From assembly GCF_030445035.2 (NCBI RefSeq), contig NC_080677.1, positions 151,777,169-151,841,168 on the forward strand: 64,000 bases of DNA, given 5' to 3'. Source of the DNA: Dasypus novemcinctus (Eukaryota > Chordata > Mammalia > Cingulata > Dasypodidae). A program made the translations under genes and the position numbers. Under the pieces are notes generated by a model, which saw only the letters and a program-made list of their open reading frames with translations, was not told the origin of the DNA and did not search any database. This document shows, piece by piece, positions 1 to 10,430 of the stretch. The stretch's first letter is position 1. Every line of letters starts with the position of its first letter.

Positions 1-1450
1 CCCTTCCTTAAGACAGAAGGACCTTTCAAGGTAACCAAGGCTCTGGCTCAACAATGTTTATGTAGATTCATTTTCATATTCCAACTTGTGAATGTGGAAT
101 TGCCTGAGTGTTTGACTCTGCTATAATGAGATAAATATATGATCTTGGAATCTCTTCCTCTCTCTTCCAGAAACAGTCATCCACAAACCTTAGGGGTATT
201 GAGATGAAAATTTTTGGAACATGAAGTTTTGATCCAAGTGGGATTTTTGCTGGTGTTACTAATTAAGATTCTCTTCCAAACGAGGCTAGTCCCATGTTAT
301 CCAGTTGGCAGTGTGTTTAGAATCCCTTTGTAAACACACAGTGGCTAGTGCAAATAGGGAGGCTTTATTTTCCCATCATAAACAGGGCCTGAAATAAATC
401 CCAGACAACTCTAGATGTTTGTCTTTGCCATAAAAATAGTGGAATTCATTGAGAGCTGCCTCACTACATCCAGAGAAGATACAGGCTCAATGGCCGTGGG
501 AACCAGCTAGTGGTGGGTTTCACTTCATTTGGATTGCAGAAGGAAGAACAATCTTAGCTTTGCTTTTCAGGATGTAGAAAGCTTTACATTTAGGTGGTTT
601 TAGTAACCAGACAGAGTAAACCAGATGACCTACTTTTCATTTAATAGTCCTGTATAGCTCTTCTGTTAGTTGCTGTTCATGAAAATACTCCCCAATGCTT
701 TATACATCTAGTATCACAGCACCCCTCTGTGCAATAGAATTCCTGATCTGCAACTCCTGACTTCTGTATGGTTGGTTGAGTGCAAGCAAGATGAGAGTTT
801 CACACTTTTTTCTTTTACATTCACAGGAGTAGATGACCATGGGTGGTCCCAAAGGCTAGACAAAACCTAAGTCGCAAGATGGAGATGGGGTTGAAAGGGG
901 GAAAAGTGAGTGACTTGAATCATCTCTGTGCAAATGACCATTTGTTGAGTGATGGGCAATCGATTAACCGTAAGGACAGGGTTTTTGTTTGTCGTGTTCA
1001 CTTCTATGTACTCAGAGCCTAGACCAGTACTTGATGTTCATCAGGTTTCAATCAGTACTTGTTGAATGTATGACTGGATTGTACCATTCACCTTTGGGAG
1101 GTAATTGTTGAAGCTGACTTCATTTTGCATTGCTTAACTTTTTGCAAGTCTGCCCATTTTACACTACCTTAAAAACCCCAGTATTTCTACCTCCTCCTTA
1201 CTTTATAGGGTCTTCTAAAACCTGATCTAAGTAGCATTCTTTGTGTTCAGAGTAATTGCTTGTCTATAAAATCAGAGCATAAGGATAAGGGCTAAAATCT
1301 AGCTGTATCCAGTTTACATTCTTCTTTTAAACAATAGCTATAGGGATTGTCATTTGAATACTAGCTAAGAGCTAATGTACGAATAAGTACCTCTCATAAA
1401 CTGCAAGCAAGTTAACCTAGCAGTTCAGCACTGCTCAGGAGCTAGATAAA
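1..1450. other. Unique noncoding DNA
   Basis: I see no gene here and no intact repeat. A short stretch near 1010-1075 resembles the 3' end of an old L2 or MIR element (it reads like the usual end with a 'cttgttgaatg' motif), but it is too short to call. Base composition is moderate and all six frames are broken by frequent stops. Confidence 0.6.
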
Positions 1451-1773
1451 GATCATGTTTGCTGAGGCTTGCGAACGGCCGTCTGGTTGGATCGAGAAGC
1501 CTTTTGAGGTGAGATCCTTACCTTTTGCTTACTCTGAAACCCTGGCAGTGACTGAGGCCCATCGTGGGAGTCAGGGAGAAGGGATGGTACATCTAGTTTG
1601 GCCAAGAGCAGAGCTATCCAACATCCTCCCACCTCCTGTATGGGACCCGGTATACCTCTTCCCATGGAACATAGGCTAGGAGCCAGACAGGGCTCACGCT
1701 CCCACCCAGTTGTGTGGAGCTCGTAGCTATGCTGCTCTTCCCAGCCACATTCTTGACAGAGAAAGTGGATGAT

Positions 1774-1852
1774 TTTTTTGTGATCTATGTATCTTCAAAA
1801 AAATACAGTAAAAAATTAAAATTAAAATTAAAAAAATAATAATAATAAAAAA
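1774..1852 (+). mobile_element. Tiny L1 3' tail insertion
   Basis: About 30 bases (TGTGATCTATGTATCTTC and flanks) match the 3' end of the longer L1 at 57068-57688 read on its own strand. They are followed by an A-rich tail that has become TAAAAT-like and AAT-like repeats. The block is flanked by GAAAGTGGATGAT at 1761-1773 and GGAAGTGAATGAT at 1853-1865, identical at 11 of 13 bases, as expected for a target-site duplication. This suggests an extremely 5'-truncated L1 retrotransposition. The L1 match is short, so an independent A-rich tract is the alternative. Confidence 0.55.
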
Positions 1853-2109
1853 GGAAGTGAATGATGCCATCAGCAGGGAAGGGCGGGGAAGGACTACAAC
1901 CTTTTGTCTCCTTCCGGGGTTGGAACAGTGATGATGTGTCTTGACATTGAATTGCCTTCCCCCAATCTAGAGGTGTTCAGGTAGAGATTTTTCTCTGTCA
2001 CTTGGGACACTGAAAATCCCTCCCTGTTTCTGCTCTTTTCCTTCCAGGTCTGTCCTATTAAGGTGATGAAGGTACTTGACCAACTGAGCAAAGAGGACCA
2101 GGAGGGAGA

Positions 2110-2345
2110 TCTGGCCTCCATCCAGAATCAGGAAGTGAGAAGTTTCCAACAACACTTCCTGGCTAAGTGAACTTGGGTAAGACCCTTAGCCTCTCTGAGC
2201 CTCATGTGGATGGGTATCATTCAGGAGATAGTAGTAACTCCCTCGATATATGCCTCGCAGTGTTCCTGTGATGATTTGGGTCAGCAGAGTTAAAACACTT
2301 AGCATAGCTTTTGGCATATGACAATGACAATGGCTGCCCTTATGG
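2110..2345 (+). mobile_element. MIR SINE remnant
   Basis: The stretch reads like the MIR core and 3' part in sense: 'ggctaagtgaacttgggtaa' followed by a run resembling 'cctctctgagcctca', then a passage ending in 'aaaacacttagcatagc' and 'ttggcatatga'. These follow the order of the MIR consensus (core, then the end that mentions a lowest-cost 'gcacata'-type motif). It is old, with many substitutions. Confidence 0.7.
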
Positions 2346-2744
2346 AACAACTGCTGTTACTCTGACCTAAACTTTTAGAATTAACCATATAGATTACAAA
2401 GGGAGTCGTCCCTATGCATTAACCTGTGCACTATATCAATAGGAGCAGAGACAGCAGCAAAGGCTGCTTTACACTCACCCAACTTTCTTTTGAACCCCCC
2501 TCACTATGATACAATAGTAGACACACGTAACCACAGGCCAGCTCTGCGCTGTGACATCAATGCCTCTTTACTAGAGCCCACTTAGTCATCAATAGCTAAA
2601 TTTGACTGATTCTGTGTATGTGTGTTTTAAAAAATTCCCTAGATAATTCTGTTTTGATGGTTAGCTTAAAATTCCTTTCCAGACAACCCCATTGCTGAGC
2701 TAATTTATGCAGAATCTTTGTAGAAATTATCCACCTTACTAAGT
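2346..2744. other. Unique noncoding DNA
   Basis: No gene or clear repeat is visible between the MIR and the L1 block. It is AT-rich towards its right end. Confidence 0.5.
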
Positions 2745-3449
2745 TCTTTATATTTTTATTTAAAAAAAATTGGAAACAATTCAAACTTAGAGAAAAGTTG
2801 CTAGTACAGTACTCCCCCCCCGCCCCCAGGACCTTGTGAGAGTAAGCTGTAGACCTAATGCCCCACCATTTCTAAGTACTTTAGTGTGTATTTCCTACAG
2901 ACAAGGAAATCCTCTTATGTAACCAAAATACAACCATCAAAATTAGGATATTAACAATGATACAGTTATTCAGTCTAGTTCTCAGACCCCATTCAAGTTC
3001 CAGAAGTTCACCAATAATGGCCTTTATAGCAAAAGGGTCCAGGCGAAAATGACGGGTTGCATTTAGTTGTCACATCACTTTAATCTCTCAGTCTGAAATA
3101 GTTCATCAGGCTTTGCTTGACTCTCAGGACCTTTGCATTTTTTTAAGAGTACTGGTCAGTTATTATGTAGAATGTCCCTCAATTTGGATTTGTCAGATGT
3201 GTCCCAATCATTAGCTTTTGGTCAGATATCTTTGGTAGGAATATCCCAGATGTGATGCTATGTTCTTCTCAATGCCTTATATTTGGTGGTAAATTATTTT
3301 AATTTGTCATATTAATGGTAAGGTTTGCTTTGACATTTGATTATGATCTCTGCCAGGCTTCTCCACAGTAAATTTATTCTTTCACTTTGGTAATAAGTAA
3401 GCCTTTTGTGGGAAGTGACTTGAAATTATGTAAATATTCTGTTATTTTA
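2745..3449 (-). mobile_element. Old L1 3' region, part 1
   Basis: The plus strand reads as the complement of an old mammalian L1 3' untranslated region. Recognisable passages are 'gtagaatgtccctcaatttg' near 3168, 'aggcttctccacagtaaa' near 3354 and 'taataagtaagccttttgtg' near 3390. No ORF2 coding sequence remains. The match stops abruptly at 3449, where an LTR begins, and resumes at 3912 in the same order. I assign it to the old L1M class but not to a subfamily. It also holds a C tract at 2813-2826. Confidence 0.7.
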
Positions 3450-3911
3450 TGTGGTGGCTGGAGCTATGTGTACCCTAGAAAAACATGTTCTAAGTCTCGG
3501 TCCATTCCTGTAGGTGTGAATGCTTGTAAATGGGACCTTTCAATGAGGTTATTCCAGCTCGGTTTAGCCCAATCAGAAGTGACTTTATTCTATTACTGAA
3601 GGCCTCACTGGGAAAGTCACAGGGAAAGAGAAGTCCAGAGGGAACAGTCAGAAGGTGAAAGTCAGGGGAACCCAGAAGAGAAGGGAGAAGCCAGAAGATG
3701 CTGCCATGTGCATTGCCTTGTGACAGAGGAGCCAGTGACCAGGGATCACAGGCAGCCAGCCTCAAAGCACTGCAGTCTTCTGGGAAAAAACATTTCCTTG
3801 ATGATGCCAGATTTTGGACTTCTCCTATCCTCAAAATCAAGAGCCAATAAGTGCCCATTGCTAAATAACTTTTTGTATGGTATTTGCTTCAGCAACGAGG
3901 AAGCAAAAACA
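3450..3911 (+). mobile_element. MaLR-type solo LTR, inserted in L1
   Basis: The element starts TGTGGTGG and carries 'accctagaaaaacatgttct', matching the starts of the LTR at 36308 and, on the other strand, that at 8609-9074. It has the poly(A)-type motif 'gagccaataa' at 3841 and ends near 'gcaaaaaca' at 3911, so termini are TG and CA. It interrupts an older L1, whose sequence continues on both sides. I could not find a convincing 5-base target duplication. Known MaLR (ERVL-type) LTRs are usually about 350-550 bases, which fits. No internal retroviral sequence follows. Confidence 0.72.
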
Positions 3912-4300
3912 CCCTAAAAACTTCCAATTCATTCATTTGCTCATGTATTTATATCAGTAGGGACTCACAGTTTTCTTTGTTATTAATTAGGTTGTACTCC
4001 ATTACCACCATTACTTACCTTATTTTCTCTGACTGTCCTAGATTTACCCATTTGGCACCCCTTCTAGCTGCCTTCTGTAACCCTTTTTACATGTACCCAA
4101 TCATTATTTGGAAATTCCCCTGTTTGCTAACACCATCAGATGTTCTGGATTAATTATTACTTTTTCCTGCTTAGATTTCTCTAAGCAATCCTGTTCCTTT
4201 TAGTGGGGAATGGTATGTAGAAGCCAATGTCTGGGTGCTAGGTGTACTCATTTCTCTTGGAATGCTGCTGTTCTCAGCTACCCCAGTAGACAGACATAGG
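3912..4300 (-). mobile_element. Old L1 3' region, part 2
   Basis: Continuation of the antisense L1 after the inserted LTR. Landmarks are 'atttatatcagtagggactc' near 3948, 'ttccttttagtggggaatgg' near 4194 and 'ctgggtgctaggtgtactca' near 4230, all in the order expected of the complement of an old L1 3' untranslated region. It runs directly into the TC/TA microsatellite. Confidence 0.7.
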
Positions 4301-4301
4301 G

Positions 4302-4335
<34 letters not shown>

Positions 4336-4337
4336 TG

Positions 4338-4399
<62 letters not shown>

Positions 4400-4404
4400 T
4401 ATAT
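4302..4404. repeat. (TC)n then (TA)n microsatellite
   Basis: An uninterrupted CT-type run with occasional TG changes from 4302 to about 4358, followed by TA and TCTATA units to 4404. Its place in the L1 matches the point where old L1 3' regions carry their own TA-rich and TATC-rich tract, so it was probably seeded by the element. Length is likely variable between individuals. Confidence 0.9.
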
Positions 4405-4822
4405 GACTGAGTTTCCTTTCACAAACTAGATGGCTTAAAACAACAGATGTTTATTATCTCACAGTTTTGGCAGCTAGAAGTCTGAAAAAAAGGCCATGCT
4501 GCCTCTGAAGTCTTTAGGCCAGAATCCTTCCTTGCCTCTTCCTAGCTCCTGGTAGTTTGCTAGAAATCCTTGGTGTTCCTTAACTTGTGGCAGCATAACA
4601 GCAATCTCTGTCTTCACATGCCCATCTTCTCTCTGTGTCTGTCTCTTCTTATAAGGGCACAAGTGATGGGATTGAGGGCCTACACTACTCCACTGTGGCC
4701 TCATCCTACTTTAACTAATTCCATCTGCAACAACCTATTTCCAAATAAGGTCACATTGTGAGGTATTGGGGGCTAGGACTTCAATTTTTTTTTTTTTTAG
4801 GACACAATTCAACCCATAAGGT
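4405..4822 (-). mobile_element. MLT1-like LTR (MaLR)
   Basis: The plus strand carries the usual complement of an MLT1-type LTR: 'gatggcttaaaacaacagat' near 4430, 'ttattatctcacagttttgg', then 'ctcttcttataagggcacaa' near 4645, 'tatttccaaataaggtcaca' near 4735 and 'ggacacaattcaacccataa' at its right end. It also holds a T tract at about 4785-4798. This family is older and shared by all eutherians. It lies within the L1 block between two L1-derived simple repeats. Confidence 0.8.
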
Positions 4823-4883
4823 GTGGGTAGGGAATTTGTGTATATACATACAAATGGACACACATTCAATTCCATATTTCTTT

Positions 4884-4969
<86 letters not shown>

Positions 4970-5390
4970 ATCAATCACCTATTTGTTTTGAAAATCCCCA
5001 AGTTCCTATGATACCTCCATTTCCAATCCAGTACCATGGAATTCATTCTGGTTTTCTCTCTTTCCATTTTTGCAACTCCCTTCTCTGACAGGGGGAAACC
5101 CCAGTCCTGCTATCCTTAGTATCCTTACTTCTTTGATCAATCCCTCTGCTTAGTCTCATCTAAGTCATTCCTGCATGGATGTTCCCATTGCTGTACTGAG
5201 ACTCCTCCTTGGTCTGGACCATGGCTGTGGCCCTGTCTGTGTGGACATTCTCCTCACCCTATTGAACTCTGATGCCCCTTACATTTGGATCCTTCTATGC
5301 AGATGTCCCCCTCATCCTCTTTGACTTCCTCACCCTACTCAGGGCTACTGTGGCTACTATCTCTATCCATTGCTCTGCCCAAACTAAGAG
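4823..5390 (-). mobile_element. Old L1 3' region, part 3
   Basis: After the MLT1-like LTR the antisense L1 resumes: a TATC array (4885-4970), then 'tgatacctccatttccaatc' near 5008, 'gaattcattctggttttctc' and 'ctctgacagggggaaacccc' near 5080. The order agrees with parts 1 and 2, so the four pieces appear to be one element of at least 1.6 kb split by later insertions. The right edge near 5390 is approximate. Confidence 0.6.
4885..4970. repeat. (TATC)n tetranucleotide microsatellite
   Basis: About twenty TATC/ATCT units with one interruption (a missing T near 4936). Units are identical enough to suggest a recently active microsatellite. It sits where the host L1 normally has a TATC-rich tract. 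The high copy number of 4-base units rules out a CRISPR-like array, which has longer repeats and unique spacers. Confidence 0.93.
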
Positions 5391-5835
5391 CTCCAGGATT
5401 AACGAATTTAGGAAAAGGAAGGAAGAGGACAGGCCATATCATGTTTTCATGACTTTTAAAGATTGCTCCAGTTCATGTGAACCAGTGCCACACTTGAGCT
5501 GGCTTCAACATCATCCTTAGGATGAGATAGGAACACTAAACCCCATGCTGAGATACCTCTTATCACCCTGGTGGAAGAACAGCCAGTGAGGTTCCTGAGT
5601 TGAGTTCCAGGTGAGAGGCTTCCTTCCCCAATTAGGCATTGCTCATCAATTACAATTCTACTGCTATTGTTCCTCTTTTGTATTCCTTGCTTCTGCTGTC
5701 CAAATCCAACAAACAAGCAATCAATAGGGCCAGCAAGTTCCTTTAGAGATGGGTTAACTGTGGTAAGACATCAGGAAACACCCAAAGATGAAAAAAAGGT
5801 TGAGTGAAATAGTCATCTTTTAGGAATTCTTAGAT
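5391..5835. other. Unique noncoding DNA
   Basis: No gene or recognised repeat. It separates the old L1 block from the first DAS SINE. Confidence 0.5.
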
Positions 5836-5850
5836 TGAAAAAGAGTCTTT

Positions 5851-6265
5851 TTTTTTTTAAGATTTTTAAATTTTTAAAAATTTATTTCTCTCCCCTTCTT
5901 GCCCCCCCCCCAGTTGTCTGCTCTCTGTCCATTCACCGTGTGTTCTTCTGCGACCACTTCTATCTTATCAGCGCCACCAGGAATCTGTGTTTTCTTTTTG
6001 TTGCATCATCTTGTTTTGTCAGCTCTCTACGTGTGGGGCACCATTCTTGGGCAGGCTGCACTCTCTTTTGTGCTGGGCGGCTCTCCTTACAGGGCGCATT
6101 CCTTGTGCGTGGGGCTGGGGACACCCCTGCGTGGCATGGCACTCCTTGAGCGCATCAGCACTGTGCATGGGCCAGCTCCACATGGGTCAAGGAGGCCCGG
6201 GGTTTGAACCACGGACCTCCCATGTGGTAGGCGGATGCCCTATCCATTGGGCCAGGACCACTTCC
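5851..6265 (-). mobile_element. DAS-type SINE, full length
   Basis: Read on the minus strand the element begins with a tRNA-like head at the right (about 6190-6265). The head has an A-box-like 'tggcccaatgga' and a B-box-like 'ggttcaaacc'. An unrelated body of about 280 bases follows, then an A-rich tail (poly-T near 5846-5880 on the plus strand). It is flanked by TGAAAAAGAGTCTTT at 5836-5850 and TGAAAAGGAGTCTTT at 6266-6280, a 15-base target duplication with one mismatch. DAS SINEs were described from the nine-banded armadillo and use L1 machinery. This copy is the main taxonomic marker in the window. Confidence 0.9.
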
Positions 6266-6280
6266 TGAAAAGGAGTCTTT

Positions 6281-8608
6281 ATATTTCCCCTCCCCTAAAA
6301 CCACAGTTTTGCAAACCTTTTCCACTACGTCAACAGAATACATTGAAAGTGGTGGAAAGTTTTTCATTGTTTGTTTAAGGGTTTTATACCTCTTTTGGTT
6401 GGTGATTTAAGCATCCAGGCTTTCCCCAAGTGGCTTAAGATGCAGGAAAACCTATCACATAAGGTGAGGACGGCCTTTGACAGAAATGCTGTACCCATGT
6501 CACATTTATGTGTTGTTGCCCACCTGCATCTTGTTTTATGGACAGCACCCATCCATTTCAGAACAGGGCTCACACTTAAGAGTATTGTCATAGCTCCTTG
6601 TGTTCAGAAGTATGAAATCAAAGTAGATGTTTGGTTAAAGCTATTTGAAACAATAGGAACTTTTGACTGTAGTTTTCTCATAATGTCTTTCAAGAGCATT
6701 ACTAGCCTATGGGTAAGTGTTGATGTGGGCAACGCCACTTTGAGTGGGAGGAGTGGTATTTACAAAACCCTCTTAGTTGTTGACGTTAGCTTCTGGGATA
6801 TTTTTTCCCTCTCAACAAATCTTAATGGAACAAATGACAAGACAAAATACTCTGAAAGCATCTGAAACACGAGAGCCACCTACACATGCCTCCAGATTTC
6901 ATCTCTACAAGTCAGAATGGTTGTTTGCCGTGGGTGTCGCCAAGGCTGACTCACGGCTCTGCGTTCTGAGCTCAGGGTCTCATTCCTCACTTTCTGCTCC
7001 TTCCTGGATGTAATCGGGCAAGGCAAAAACAAGTGCCCTCCTCTCAACTGTTCCAAACCCCTGGAACTTCTCTCAAATGAGTTTGACTTTTGACTGGTGC
7101 CTGGAGGGAAGAATTTCCCAGCACTGGATTTACATTATTTCCCTGCTGTGCTTTAGATATCATTTTTAAAATTCCATTCACACTATGAGAGGAAATAGTT
7201 TCAAGAAAATAAAGGGGTTGAAAACCTATCTCCTCTGCACAGCCTTAATTCCCACTCTGTCCCGCTGTCAACAAATCCAAGAATCAGGCCAGCACACATT
7301 AGCCAGAATAACCTTCCTTGGAGATGTCAGAAATGATTTTTATAAAGCCCAGTTGGAAGGGGAGGTGGATCCTTTCAATTGTTTCATTCTTTTTTGTATG
7401 CAGGCAAGAAAGTGGCTTTTCAGAGATGAGTGGAATGTGCTTAGAAAGTTGGGTGTGGGGTGCTAGGAAGCACTCTGGAATCCGTTGCTTGATGGAGAGA
7501 GAAATATGGGTGAAAAGGACATGGCCTGAGAGGAAGGTGCTGGTAATGCAGGGTTAGCCTGGAAAGGAGGGTCTGATTTACCCAAAGCCTCCCTCTAGCT
7601 GGGAGCATGTAGGACATCGAGAACATTAGCACACTGGGATCCTTAGGGATGCTAGATCCTTAAAGTCATAATTTTCGCAAAGCTTAACTGATAGAATCTG
7701 TAGATAGCAAAAGGCTTAAATTAAATCGAGCTCACTCAAGTGTGTTGGGAGCATCCCTTGAAAAGATGCTTAGAGAAGCGATCAATATGGTCTGATCATG
7801 ATTCCCAACAGAGCTGAGTTTCAGACTGGAATGGAGAGCCAAGTACGATAGTTTTGAAATTGGAAAGCACCTGATAAAGTAGGGGTCTGTCCTTTTGTGT
7901 GTGTAGCTGCTCCCTCTGGTGGGACAGAGTCCGTGGGCCAAGCTGTCTTTGTGGGCTGATCCAGCTGCCAAGACTCATTGCTGACCATGAGGCCCGCCCA
8001 TGTCATCAGAATCTAGGCTAGGAAATTGAAAGGTCTGGGGACATTTTCTCATCTCTATTGTCTACCTATCTGATGTGCCTCCTAGAGCTTTACTATTTCC
8101 ATCTGTCATGAGAAATTGATGCAGTGTGAAGATTTGTGGAAAGTCAATTTCGTATTGCTGATTCTGTTGCTTAAGAATAAACACAGGAGCTCACAGGGTA
8201 GTTGATGGTTGGCAACCATCATTTTGGGTTCTTAAGTATTTCTCCCATAGGGTAGAAATATATACATGGCTCTCATTGTCCAACATTTGTACGATTAGGC
8301 AACACTTTTAGTGTTAAGTTAGTAAAGGTGTTAGAATGCAACCTGGGTCATGTAAATATCCTGTTTTATGGGCTAATTTATCATTTGAGCAGTCAAAGCA
8401 GATTGTGAAGGAACAGTACAGAGGGCAGGAAGTTTTTGGTCTGGGGGAAGGAAGGGAAGCCTACAAGTGGGTGAAAGGAAGCCAGTCCTCTAAGGCAGAT
8501 ATTTTGATTCATTGCCATCACCCAAACAATCAGCTTCCTGGTCACTCATTGTGGCATTGCAACATGAACCCTCTCCTAAGATCATACAGTGGCATAGGCA
8601 AGACCAAC
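6281..8608. other. Unique noncoding DNA
   Basis: No gene is supported. The 164-codon frame at 6371-6865 starts at TTG and has no recognisable domain. A consensus AP-1 site TGACTCA lies at 6947-6953 in a CpG-containing patch. A perfect hairpin, GATGGTTG-G-CAACCATC, lies at 8204-8220. No LTR or LINE is visible in this 2.3 kb stretch, which is unusually repeat-poor for the window. Confidence 0.55.
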
Positions 8609-9074
8609 TCTTTTAAGTTTCCTAGGCTGTTTTGCAAATACCATGAAATGGCTTGGCTTAAACCATGGGGATTTATTAGCATACAGTTTGGAGACCAGGG
8701 AAGTGTGCAAATCAAGGTATCATCAAGGCAATGTTTACTTCAGCTGCCAGTGATCCTTGGCTCCTCTGCTATGTGGCAAGGTACATGGCGGGATCTGCTG
8801 GTCTCTCCCTTCTCTTCCGGGTTTTGTTGATTTCATCTTTTTGCTTCCATGGTCTCTCTCTCTCTCTGTCCCCCCACCCCCACTCCCCCGCCTCTGTTCA
8901 TTCCATGTATAAGGGACTCCAATAATAGGATTAAGATCGATTCTGAATGAGATGAGTCACACCTTTACTGAAGTGGCCTCATCAAAAGGTCTTACTTACA
9001 ACTGGTTACCATGCACAGTAATGGATTAACTTTAAGAACATGTTTTTCTGGGGTACATACCCTTCCAAACCACA
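8609..9074 (-). mobile_element. MaLR-type solo LTR, family 2, copy 1
   Basis: The plus strand holds the complement of an LTR whose own start reads TGTGGTTTGGAAGG (right end) and which carries 'gtaccccagaaaaacatgtt'. The left part, 'agtttcctaggctgttttgc', is the LTR 3' end. Flanks are CCAAC at 8604-8608 and CCAGC at 9075-9079, four of five bases alike, as expected for a worn 5-base target duplication. A CT-rich and C-rich stretch lies at 8852-8893. The family matches the copies at 12453, 14598, 3450 and 36308. Confidence 0.78.
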
Positions 9075-9079
9075 CCAGC

Positions 9080-9900
9080 TATGATGGAATTTCCCTTCCT
9101 CTCCTTGTCTTCTGCCCCATCCATCTCTCTGAGTGCTCTTGGCCTGCGGTATACAATGCGATATCAGGGATAGATTGAGTATATCGTAAGAGTGCTTAGA
9201 AATGTACATGAACTTGAGGTTTCTAATCCTGAGCAGGAAACGAGAGCTAAGCAGAGTGATGAAAGCTCTGTTGGAAGGAGAAAACGTTACCACAGCTGTC
9301 TTATACCTGCCAGTTCTCTGCTGTGTATGTCAGAGCTCCACAGTCATATGTGACTCTGTTCTTAAGCCCAATTCCCAGCAGAAAAGTCTGTTGTGGATCT
9401 AAGAGTAGGAATTTGGTAACATTTTGCCCTTGGGGGTTTGTGTGAAGGGAAAAATCAGGCAAAGTCTTTTTTAGCTTTGACTTCTGTGCTTCTATGGAAA
9501 CAAGGCAGCAGAGCTGAGAATTCAGGGAAAGATAGAAAAGTTAACAGCGAAGCTTTGAGGTTGGCGGGAAGGGAGGGGTGCTGGGAGGAGGAAGAATGGA
9601 ATTTATTGGGGACTATACTTGGCTATCTACTTTTGTGTCTGGGATGTGAAGTAGGAACTCTTTTCAATGGGCTGTTGATTTGGATCTGAGAAGGAGAGTT
9701 ATTGGTCAGTGTTTAGAGAACAGCTTGGGAGGAGAGAGAGAAAGGGGGCTGGCTGCCCTATTGTCTGGGCATTTCCAACCTTGTCTGGCTAATAACGCCT
9801 TGGCCTTTTCCACCCCATTGAGAACAATGGAACAATAAGACAGGATTTCATTTGAATTGTGTGTTCTGTTTATTGTGATCATGTAATGGGAAAACCTCAA
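9080..9900. other. Unique noncoding DNA
   Basis: No gene or clear repeat. Several short frames of 60-95 codons overlap in all directions without recognisable domains. Confidence 0.5.
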
Positions 9901-10430
9901 AGCCTCGGCCCTTCGGCTGTGGGATTGTCTGCCTGCTTGAGTCTAGGACTGGGGTGTGAATGCACGGGCTGGGCCTGGTGTCCATCTGCGAAGCAGACCG
10001 TGGAGCTGAGCCGTGTGCTGAATTGGTGGCAGATGGCCAGACGGCTCTTGGCCTTCCCAGTAAGGGTATGGCTATTTACACGTCCACAAACACGCCTGGA
10101 GCAGCTGTCTACCCTTGTGTTTCCCTGGGAGCTGGGGCCCTGAGGTCAGGAGTCTCAGCCCGTGGTCCCTGTTCCTCCTGCAGCGCCTCTGATGGCGAAT
10201 GTCCAAGCAGAGGGTCCCCAAGGGCTACCTCTCAGCCTCCCCCTGCTCTAATCTTACTCTGAGGGTCCCAGGAGCCATTCTTCATGCTCTGGTGACGTTA
10301 CATTCAGCAAGTGGGGAGACAGTGGAGATGAAGGGAACCAGTGAGAAAGCACGGCGGTGGATGGCAGCCAACCGGAGATGCCAACAGTGCTCAACCCAGC
10401 ACCCAGTGTGAACCTCGGAAGACCCACAGA
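9901..10430. other. GC-richer, CpG-containing patch
   Basis: About fifteen CpG dinucleotides fall in this half kilobase, well above the surrounding DNA where CpG is rare. Examples are 'cctcggcccttcggctg' at 9903, 'gcacggcggtgg' near 10348 and 'aaccggagatg' near 10369. The frames present have no recognisable domain. It could be a weak CpG-island relic, an orphan regulatory element or an unrecognised exon region. The sequence alone does not decide. Confidence 0.35.

Noticed and set aside
3450-3911. Target duplication for the LTR inside the L1
   Set aside because: I compared TTTTA on the left with CCCTA on the right. The agreement is too poor to claim, so the right edge may be off by some bases.
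4885-4970. CRISPR-like array
   Set aside because: Four-base units without spacers in mammalian DNA; it is a microsatellite.
6190-6265. tRNA gene suggested by A and B boxes
   Set aside because: The boxes belong to the tRNA-derived head of the SINE. The following body and tail, and the target duplication, show a retroposon rather than a tRNA gene. The same applies to 27645-27715 and 46917-46987.
6371-6865. 164-codon plus-strand open frame
   Set aside because: Begins at TTG, has no recognisable domain and overlaps unrelated frames on the other strand.
8336-8830. 164-codon plus-strand open frame
   Set aside because: Its second half runs into the antisense LTR at 8609-9074, so the frame spans an insertion boundary and is not a gene.
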